Assembly: GCF_003864415.1 (NCBI RefSeq)
Contig: NZ_BFFP01000005.1
Coordinates: 56,776 to 97,866, forward strand
Length of the DNA stretch: 41,091 bases
Direction of reading: 5' to 3'
DNA from: Ligilactobacillus salitolerans
GTDB taxonomy: Bacteria; Bacillota; Bacilli; Lactobacillales; Lactobacillaceae
Below the pieces are notes generated by a model. That model was not told the DNA's origin and ran no database searches. It was given only the letters and a program-made list of their open reading frames with translations. Below are positions 35,201 to 41,091 of this stretch, one piece after another. The first letter of the stretch is position 1, and the number at the start of each line of letters is the position of its first letter. The translations under genes were made by a program, and so were the position numbers.

Positions 35201-36307
35201 ATGGTTGAACTTAACTTAGAGCATATCTATAAAAAATATGATAATGCGGATGATTATTCAGTAACAGACTTTAACTTGCACATCAAAGACCGTGAATTCA
35301 TCGTCTTTGTCGGGCCGTCTGGTTGCGGGAAATCAACAACTTTACGGATGATCGCCGGTTTGGAAGATATAACTAAAGGTGAATTTAAAATAAACGGCAA
35401 TGTAGTCAATGATGAAGAACCGAAGGACCGCGATATTGCGATGGTCTTTCAGACATATGCCTTATATCCGCATATGACGGTCTACGAGAATATGGCATTT
35501 GGCCTGAGGTTACGCAAATATACTAAGGCTGAGATCGATTCTCGGGTCCAGCATGCCGCTGAGATCTTAGGATTAAAAGAGTATCTTGAACGCAAACCAG
35601 CCGACCTTTCCGGCGGTCAGCGCCAACGGGTCGCCTTAGGTCGGGCGATCGTCCGCGATGCACCAATCTTTCTAATGGACGAACCGTTGTCCAATTTGGA
35701 TGCTAAGTTGCGAGTAGCGATGCGCGCACAAATTGCTAAATTACATCAAGATTTAAAAACAACGACGATCTATGTCACTCATGATCAAACGGAAGCGATG
35801 ACGATGGCGGACCGGATCGTGGTGATGAAAGACGGTAAGATCCAGCAGATTGGCACGCCGCAAGAAGTTTATGATCAACCGGTTAATGTGTTTGTTGGCG
35901 GGTTCATTGGTTCACCAGCGATGAATTTCTTCAACGTGACGTTAAAAGACGGATGTATCTATGATGAAGGCCAGAATTTTAACCTGCGTGTGCCTGAAGG
36001 GTGTTTAAAAGTTTTGCAGGATAAAGGATATGAAAATCAAAAGTTGGTGTTTGGAATCCGTCCCGAAGATATGCACACGGAAAAACCTTTTCTAGATGCG
36101 TTTCCAGAAGCAAGGGTCGAAGCTACTGTTTCTGTGTCTGAACTTTTGGGGTCTGAATCACAACTGTACAGTAAGGTAGGGGAGACAGAATTTGTCTGCA
36201 AAGTTGATGCGCGTGATTTTGTCCAGCCTGGGACAAAGGTCATGATGGGTGTCGATTTGAATAAAGCTCACTTCTTTGACCCTCAAACAGAAGTTTCCGT
36301 TTATTAG
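35201..36307 (+). CDS. msmK: Sugar ABC transporter ATP-binding protein (MsmK/MalK type)
   Basis: 368 residues. Walker A GPSGCGKST at 38-46, Q-loop MVFQTYALYPHMTV, signature LSGGQRQRVALGRA, Walker B IFLMDEPLSNLD, and the switch His in YVTHDQTEAM. The C-terminal 130 residues form the OB-type regulatory domain of the CUT1 group. It powers MalFG and, as in other lactic acid bacteria, could serve further CUT1 transporters. GGGTGG precedes the ATG. The operon ends at a hairpin at 36320-36364. Confidence 0.94.
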   Translation: MVELNLEHIYKKYDNADDYSVTDFNLHIKDREFIVFVGPSGCGKSTTLRMIAGLEDITKGEFKINGNVVNDEEPKDRDIAMVFQTYALYPHMTVYENMAFGLRLRKYTKAEIDSRVQHAAEILGLKEYLERKPADLSGGQRQRVALGRAIVRDAPIFLMDEPLSNLDAKLRVAMRAQIAKLHQDLKTTTIYVTHDQTEAMTMADRIVVMKDGKIQQIGTPQEVYDQPVNVFVGGFIGSPAMNFFNVTLKDGCIYDEGQNFNLRVPEGCLKVLQDKGYENQKLVFGIRPEDMHTEKPFLDAFPEARVEATVSVSELLGSESQLYSKVGETEFVCKVDARDFVQPGTKVMMGVDLNKAHFFDPQTEVSVY

Positions 36308-36319
36308 TTTGAAATAGCC

Positions 36320-36364
36320 AAAAAATGATCTAAAGCCAGTTGTTTTGGTTTTGGGTCATTTTTT
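36320..36364. terminator. Terminator of the maltose transporter operon
   Basis: AAAAAATGA (36320-36328) pairs with TCATTTTTT (36356-36364), with an inner AGCCA/TGGTT pairing. A and T flanks make it symmetric. Confidence 0.8.
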
Positions 36365-36640
36365 CCAATAAATTGGTTGGGTTTTCGCTGGCTGCTCTGT
36401 TGGTGATGCTCGTTGGGATGATCCTTTGGCAGAAATTGCCGTTGAAAATTACTGCGATTTTGAGCGTGAATGGGCAGGCCGATGGAGGGAGCAGTCGCGG
36501 TTTTACTGTCTTTGGCTTGCCATTTATCTATGCTCATTAATGTACTAGCACAGTGGAAATAGCTGCTTTTGGGCGTACAGACAGTTATCCTGTTTATATC
36601 GGCAGGCTATTCGCTTTATCTGCATCAAAAAGGCATTTAG
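36365..36640 (+). pseudogene. Remnant of a DUF1648-type membrane protein
   Basis: Translation shows a membrane span (LAALLVMLVGMILWQKLP) followed by ITAILSVNGQADGGSSRGFTVFGLPFIYA, the DUF1648 pattern of short helix, N/DGxxDG and FGLP. The frame then hits TAA at 36538. Shifting frame at 36532-36533 continues it as LINVLAQWK, then TAG at 36560, then LLLGVQTVILFISAGYSLYL to TAG at 36638-36640. No ribosome binding site or good start remains, and the upstream end overlaps the msmK terminator. So this is a decayed gene with at least one frameshift and one stop, not a functional ORF. Confidence 0.6.
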
Positions 36641-36666
36641 CTGAATTAAATTCAAATAAAAACCAT

Positions 36667-36695
36667 TTGATGAAAGGGCTTTAGTGTGGTACAAT
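36667..36695 (+). promoter_or_regulatory. Promoter of the butanediol dehydrogenase gene
   Basis: TTGATG (36667-36672) and TACAAT (36690-36695) are separated by 17 bases, about 40 bases before the start codon. Confidence 0.65.
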
Positions 36696-36699
36696 ATAA

Positions 36700-37512
<813 letters not shown>

Positions 37513-37539
37513 TTCAACAAATTAAGAATAAAAATGACT

Positions 37540-37580
37540 GAAGTTTTGCAGAGAAGTTTCGTTGCAGAACTTCTTTTTTT
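37540..37580 (+). terminator. Terminator of butA
   Basis: GAAGTTTTGCA (37540-37550) pairs with TGCAGAACTTC (37563-37573), one G-U, then seven T residues. Confidence 0.85.
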
Positions 37581-37596
37581 ATTTCAAACGGCTATA

Positions 37597-38151
37597 ATGT
37601 TTCAAAAAGGGGTGGGAGCAACGCTAAAAGTAGAAATAATCACTGCTAGCAACCAAGCTGCTTTACGTGTTAAGAATGAGCCATTCCCATTGGTTGGCAA
37701 ACTGGACGTTGTTCGGCTGCAAAATCAGTGGGCTTATAACATAATGTTTTGTCCAGCCGCGCAAGTTCGGTGGCAAACTTTCCCACAGGAAAAGTACCAA
37801 TTGGACGAGGTTGTTGCCCAAGGTTTCGCTCTTGGGGCATTTGACGGCCAAAAACCAGTTGGCCTCGGAATTTTTGTAAAACAGAGGAGTCGGTTTCTCT
37901 ATTTAGCAGACTTGAAGATCAACGGTAGTTACCGTGGGAAGGGGTTGGGAAAACAAATCCTCACAAGTTCTCTGCTGCTGGCGCAGAAATTGGGATATGG
38001 CGGGATTTACACAATTGCCCAAGATAACAATCTGAATGCTTGCCTGTTTTACTTGAATTTTGGTTTTGAGATCGGCGGTCTCAATACACGCACCTATGAC
38101 CATAGTGCCCAAGCGGGAAAGTCAGATGTTTATTTTTACTTTGAATTCTAA
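37597..38151 (+). CDS. GNAT-family N-acetyltransferase
   Basis: About 185 residues. Motif A is LKINGSYRGKGLGKQILTSSL with the acetyl-CoA loop RGKGLG; motif B follows (NNLNACLFYLNFGFEIGG). The substrate is unknown. The start is unclear: a TATAAT (37593-37598) would place transcription at about 37604. The strong ribosome binding site GGGGTGGGAG (37610-37619) points to about 37624, where the codon is CTA. GTG 37612 and ATG 37597 are the legal in-frame choices. The frame further upstream lies in the butA terminator. A lost start codon is possible. Confidence 0.75.
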   Translation: MFQKGVGATLKVEIITASNQAALRVKNEPFPLVGKLDVVRLQNQWAYNIMFCPAAQVRWQTFPQEKYQLDEVVAQGFALGAFDGQKPVGLGIFVKQRSRFLYLADLKINGSYRGKGLGKQILTSSLLLAQKLGYGGIYTIAQDNNLNACLFYLNFGFEIGGLNTRTYDHSAQAGKSDVYFYFEF

Positions 38152-38202
38152 AAAACACTGCTTTGCAATTGACATGAATGTCAAAGCAAAACAGTGCTTT
38201 TT
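38151..38202. terminator. Bidirectional terminator between convergent genes
   Basis: AAAAACACTG...TTTGC pairs with GCAAA...CAGTGCTTTTT, and an inner TTGACAT/ATGTCAA extends the helix. It serves both the acetyltransferase gene and the minus-strand chemoreceptor-like gene. Confidence 0.85.
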
Positions 38203-38240
38203 GATTGGTATCAGGTAGGGCATCAATTTCCAACTAGAAA

Positions 38241-39149
38241 TTATGCGTTGTCAAGTTGCACGCTGAAGAGCTCGTTTAGGATCTCAACGTTTTCTTTGAT
38301 CGTAGTTGAGGAACTTTCCAGTTCATGTAAAGAGTCCTGGTTCCTGGCAAAACCGCTCAATGCGGAACTGATCTTAGCCCCGGTTTTGCTGGAAGTTTGA
38401 TCGATGCTGTCGACTTTGTGCACAATATTTTGCAAAGTAGTTTGGATCCGGGAAGAAGATTCATCAACTTCGCGTGAGAGTTTGCGCATCTCTTTAGCAA
38501 CTACCGAAAAGCCATCAGTATTTTCATTTGTTCGGACTGCCTGTAAAGCTGTATTGACCGAAAGAATATTGGTGTGGTAGGAGATTTCGTGGACGGATTT
38601 GGTGATCTCATCAATTTGCTGTGTATCTTCCTTTAGTGCTTCAGTGATTTTCAGATTGTCATTGGAACTTTGCTGCATGGTGTCCATGATCGTCTTGGTA
38701 TGCTCCATTTGCTGCGTTTGAGATTGGTACATATCATTGATCGTCTCAGTCACATTCATGATATCAGTTAAGGCATTTTTGATCGATGTAGTCTGTGCGG
38801 TTTTATCGAAACAGATCTTGCAGATGCCCAGCAGTTTGCCAGCATCATCTTGTAAAGGAAAGTAGTTTGCTTCTAAAAAAACCTTGGCCCCATCGCTGGC
38901 TCGACGGACAACTTGGTCTTGGAAAGAGCGCCCGGACAAGAGATTTTGCCAGAAAACTTCATACTCCGGACTGTTGGCGAATTCAGGAAAACACAGGTCA
39001 CGGTGTCTCATGTGCAAGAGTTCTTCTCTGGAATAGGCTACTGTCTGACAAAATGCGTCCGAGACGTAAGTAATATTGCGTGATGTATCAAAAGTAATGA
39101 CGGCTAAATTATTGGTAACTGAGTTTAAAAAATTATGACTGATCCCCAA
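38241..39149 (-). CDS. Soluble PAS-domain protein with chemoreceptor-like signalling helix
   Basis: 302 residues without membrane segments. An N-terminal PAS domain covers about 10-120 (ITYVSDAFCQTVAYSREELL, then GAKVFLEANYFPLQDD). A long helical region from about 125 to 295 contains a methyl-accepting-chemotaxis hairpin tip: NILSVNTALQAVRTNENTDG and FSVVAKEMRKLSREVDESS, degenerate versions of the usual NLLALNAAIEAARAGE...GFAVVA.EVR.L. The start is TTG 39149 with AGAGG nine bases upstream. No chemotaxis or flagellar gene is in the window. It may sense redox or a small ligand and signal to an unidentified partner. Family level confident, role unknown. Confidence 0.8.
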   Translation of the reverse strand: MGISHNFLNSVTNNLAVITFDTSRNITYVSDAFCQTVAYSREELLHMRHRDLCFPEFANSPEYEVFWQNLLSGRSFQDQVVRRASDGAKVFLEANYFPLQDDAGKLLGICKICFDKTAQTTSIKNALTDIMNVTETINDMYQSQTQQMEHTKTIMDTMQQSSNDNLKITEALKEDTQQIDEITKSVHEISYHTNILSVNTALQAVRTNENTDGFSVVAKEMRKLSREVDESSSRIQTTLQNIVHKVDSIDQTSSKTGAKISSALSGFARNQDSLHELESSSTTIKENVEILNELFSVQLDNA

Positions 39150-39438
39150 AATTAGTATCCTCTTTTCTCTTCAAGCTGCTGCGATTTTCAGAAAACAAGC
39201 ACAGGCTTGGTAAATAACATGTCTGCCTTTACTAATCGGAAAGTTTGGAGATTGTTCAAGCAGTAATTTGACTAATTTAACTAAATTAATATGAAAATCT
39301 CATCAAAATTTATAAATACATGAAAAACCTGCAAATTATACGCTTCACCTGAATCAAAATAGAAAGCAAGGCGATTAAATCGTTCTTATTTTAGAAGAAA
39401 ACAGTCAAATTGTATTTTGTTTCCCAAGCGGCCCAGAC
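39150..39438. other. AT-rich intergenic region upstream of the PAS/chemoreceptor-like gene
   Basis: No ORF of note. The minus strand has a TATAAT near 39339-39344 without a well-spaced -35, and the plus-strand stretch at about 39269-39292 (TTTGACTAATTTAACTAAAT) is partly palindromic. Nothing else seen. Confidence 0.3.
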
Positions 39439-39481
39439 AAAAAAAGAGCTTCCTCCATGCGGTTTGAGGAAACTCTTTTTG
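39439..39481. terminator. Terminator downstream of the RADH-like gene
   Basis: AAAAAGAG and TTCCTC pair with GAGGAA and CTCTTTTT. On the minus strand it ends the alcohol dehydrogenase transcript; its symmetry lets it act both ways. Confidence 0.8.
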
Positions 39482-39494
39482 ATTTTTGGCTTAG

Positions 39495-40250
39495 CTACTG
39501 TGCCGTATAGCCGCCATCAACCGTGAATTCTGCTCCGGTGGCAAATTTGGCTTCATCAGATGCCAGGTAAACGCACAGATAGGCAATATCTTCCGGTTCG
39601 CCAATATGACCCATCGGTGTCTTAGTCCGTTCCGACATCGCTTCGACGATGCCTGGCTGGGTTTCAACCAGCGGTGTTTTGATATAACCGGGATGAACGG
39701 TGTTGATGCGAACATCATAATCTTTTAAAGCACAATCTAGGGCTGCAGACTTGGTCATGAGTCTGATCCCGCCTTTTGAAGCATTGTAAGCACCGGTTCC
39801 CGGATCCCCGATCAGTCCTTCGATCGACGACATGTTGATGATCGAAGCTCCGTGGGGCTGGTTTTTCATCTGCCGGATCCCTTCGCGTGTTCCGTAGAAT
39901 GGACCGTTTAGATTGACTGCTTGGATCTGGTCCCACTCAGCATCAGTGATCTCTTCGAAACTTTTGATCATCCCGATCCCAGCATTGTTGACGAGAATAT
40001 TGACTGTACCAAAAGAATCTTTAGCAAACTTAAAAACTTCTGGCCATTGACTTGAATCAGTGACGTCTTGTTTGAAAAACTTAATGTTGTCACTTTGATT
40101 TTGGGCAGTCAGATTTTTAGCGCTGTCTTCATTGATGTCAGTGGCAACGACCTTGGCACCTTCCTTAGCAAATTGATCTGCAATGGCCAGTCCGATCCCG
40201 CTGGCACCGCCAGTCACGATCGCAACTTTTCCTGCTAAACGTTGACTCAT
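39495..40250 (-). CDS. Short-chain alcohol dehydrogenase similar to R-specific ADH of L. brevis
   Basis: 251 residues. Long stretches recall L. brevis RADH: ASIINMSSIEG, AYNASKGG, KSAALDCALKDYDVR, NTVHPGYIKTPLVET, and a C-terminus ending DGGYTAQ, whose final Gln lies at the magnesium site in that enzyme. The tetrad is Asn113, Ser142, Tyr155, Lys159. Where RADH has Gly then Arg after the second strand (NADPH binding), this protein has Asp38-Ile39 (TDINED), which predicts NADH use. ATG 40250 has AAGGAGGAG upstream. It reduces small ketones or aldehydes, probably for redox balance. An extended -10 TGCTAATAT lies on the minus strand at 40301-40293. Confidence 0.9.
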   Translation of the reverse strand: MSQRLAGKVAIVTGGASGIGLAIADQFAKEGAKVVATDINEDSAKNLTAQNQSDNIKFFKQDVTDSSQWPEVFKFAKDSFGTVNILVNNAGIGMIKSFEEITDAEWDQIQAVNLNGPFYGTREGIRQMKNQPHGASIINMSSIEGLIGDPGTGAYNASKGGIRLMTKSAALDCALKDYDVRINTVHPGYIKTPLVETQPGIVEAMSERTKTPMGHIGEPEDIAYLCVYLASDEAKFATGAEFTVDGGYTAQ

Positions 40251-40292
40251 ACAGCTCTCCTCCTTTTTGTTTGTTACATTCTTCACAAATAA

Positions 40293-40321
40293 ATATTAGC
40301 ATTAATCACTGAATAATTAAA
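40293..40321 (-). promoter_or_regulatory. Promoter of the RADH-like gene
   Basis: On the minus strand TGCTAATAT (40301-40293) is an extended -10. TTTAAT at 40321-40316 is a fair -35 at 17-base spacing. Confidence 0.5.
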
Positions 40322-40678
40322 GAAATTGCTTATGTTGAAAATTACTGGAGGTGCTTGACGATCTAGATGAAATCTGACTCGCTTTATCTGCAAAAAGATA
40401 TTCGGTGCAAAATCCGTTGCTGGAAATAATTTTTCTTCGCTGAGGCATAATTTAGGAAGAGCGGCGGGGTACAAAAAATATTAGCGGGTCTCAGAGAAGC
40501 ATTTGAGCCAGCTTGGTATATTTTGCACAATGTAAAATTCGGAGCCCAGAGAATAAGTGAAAATTTTTTTGGACAAACTTTCCTATTAAAAGCTTGACAT
40601 ACCAGTGTTAGTGAGCGAATGTTCAGCTTTTAGGAAGTACCATGGATCTCCTTAAAGAAAAACAATTTGATTTATCTG
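40322..40678. other. Intergenic region between the RADH-like gene and the Met T-box
   Basis: No convincing gene. TTGACA at 40594-40599 has no good -10. AGGAAG before ATG 40642 opens a 24-codon frame ending at 40716 that overlaps the T-box promoter; it is too short to call. Confidence 0.3.
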
Positions 40679-40707
40679 TTGACATACGTGAACTTGGTCA
40701 CTATAAT
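40679..40707 (+). promoter_or_regulatory. Consensus promoter of the Met T-box transcript
   Basis: TTGACA (40679-40684) and TATAAT (40702-40707) are both perfect matches and 17 bases apart. Transcription would start near 40714. Confidence 0.85.
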
Positions 40708-40713
40708 TTGGCG

Positions 40714-41009
40714 TAAATTATAAATAACTTATAGAGCGATGAAAAAATGAGTAGTAAATCGTTTGCTATCTTCAGAGAATTCACATTTATGCTGCAAGTG
40801 GGTGTTAGCAAGTTTACGAAAATGGTCTTGGAGCGAACAATTGCTAAGCTGTGCAGCGAAGCAAAAGTGGGTACACCCATTATAGTGTCCGAGTCTAGCC
40901 GATTTTTGGCTGTACTTGTTGAGGTGTTTGGCGTGAGTCAAGCATAAATTCAGGTGGTACCACGTGTAAATGCGTCCTTGGGTCTTTTTGAGACCTGGGG
41001 ACTTTTTTT
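40714..41009 (+). promoter_or_regulatory. T-box leader, methionine-type specifier (ATG), with intrinsic terminator
   Basis: In Stem I, AGTA (about 40751-40754) is followed by GTAAA, which pairs with TTTAC just before GAA (40818-40820); TTTGCT and AGCAA extend the helix. After GAA-A the specifier is ATG (40822-40824), a Met codon. The T-box core AATTCAGGTGGTACCACG is at 40947-40964. The terminator GTCC..GGGTCT / AGACC..GGGGAC (40974-41002) ends in seven T residues. A methionine transporter, biosynthesis gene or metS would be expected downstream, but the sequence directly after is the start of a group II intron. Confidence 0.85.
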
Positions 41010-41010
41010 G

Positions 41011-41091
41011 GTGCGCCCGGCATGGGCAGTAACTAGGCGGTGTGAGTCCGCTGTGAGCCGTAGTGGTCGGTATCACAAGTCGAAGGCAAGG
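41011..41091 (+). mobile_element. 5' end of a group II intron, cut by the window edge
   Basis: From 41011 the sequence reads GTGCGCCCGGCATGGGC, the conserved group II 5' splice-site form (GUGYG) followed by the GCCC..GGGC helix. It continues with the domain I style GGCGGTGTGAGTCCGC and GTCGAAGGCAAGG segments common in bacterial introns. It starts two bases after the T run of the T-box terminator, in the same orientation. Insertion behind an intrinsic terminator is typical of bacterial class C introns, though the class cannot be decided from 81 bases. The maturase gene and 3' end would lie outside. Confidence 0.75.

Noticed and set aside
40642-40716. 24-codon ORF with AGGAAG upstream before the Met T-box
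   Set aside because: Too short to support, and it overlaps the consensus promoter of the T-box transcript.

Overview
The window looks like the chromosome of a fermentative, low-to-mid GC lactic acid bacterium (Lactobacillaceae). This rests on gene content: two T-box leaders, several PTS and LacI/PRD-regulated sugar operons, maltose phosphorylase with beta-phosphoglucomutase, a MalEFG-MalA-MsmK transporter, acetoin/butanediol chemistry, and a short-chain dehydrogenase that strongly resembles the R-specific alcohol dehydrogenase of Lactobacillus (Levilactobacillus) brevis. Genus and species cannot be fixed from sequence reading alone.

Layout from left to right. 1-2000: a promoter reading out of the left edge, then a T-box leader (specifier reads TAC, Tyr) in front of an NhaC-family transporter. 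2100-2960: two unrecognised small genes. 3050-6800: a ribose locus rbsR, rbsK, rbsD, rbsU with a perfect RbsR-type operator and a hairpin/repeat-rich spacer before rbsU. 6946-7950 (-): a stand-alone gap. 8280-8500: a small unknown ORF. 8636-13103: a divergent mannose-family PTS / alpha-glucosidase locus (IIB-IIA-GH13 on minus, IIC-IID on plus, LacI regulator at 13227). It carries two independent lesions: an in-frame TGA in the glucosidase and a one-base deletion in IID. 14285-15035: a HigBA-like toxin-antitoxin pair behind two palindromes. 15260-22504: an alpha-mannoside operon (PRD/PTS regulator, fructose-family IIA, IIB and IIC, GH38 mannosidase, ROK kinase).

22687-36307: a maltose/maltodextrin regulon (maltose phosphorylase, pgmB, malR, GH13 glucosidase, GH13 maltogenic amylase/neopullulanase, malE, malF, malG, malA, msmK). 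It is tied together by three near-identical MalR operators and at least one good cre site. Imported maltodextrins would be cut by the cytoplasmic amylase and glucosidase. Maltose would be phosphorolysed to glucose plus beta-glucose-1-P, and PgmB makes glucose-6-P.

36308-41091: remains of a DUF1648-type membrane protein, a butanediol dehydrogenase/diacetyl reductase, a GNAT acetyltransferase, a soluble PAS/chemoreceptor-like protein (-), and an RADH-like alcohol dehydrogenase (-). At the right edge a second T-box leader (specifier ATG, Met) has its terminator followed immediately by what reads as the 5' end of a group II intron, cut by the window edge.

The most notable items are the group II intron start just past the Met T-box terminator, the double decay of the divergent mannose-family PTS locus, the alpha-mannoside PTS operon with its extra sugar kinase, and a CsoR-like 22-bp palindrome with no matching gene nearby. 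No CRISPR array, tRNA or rRNA gene was seen.
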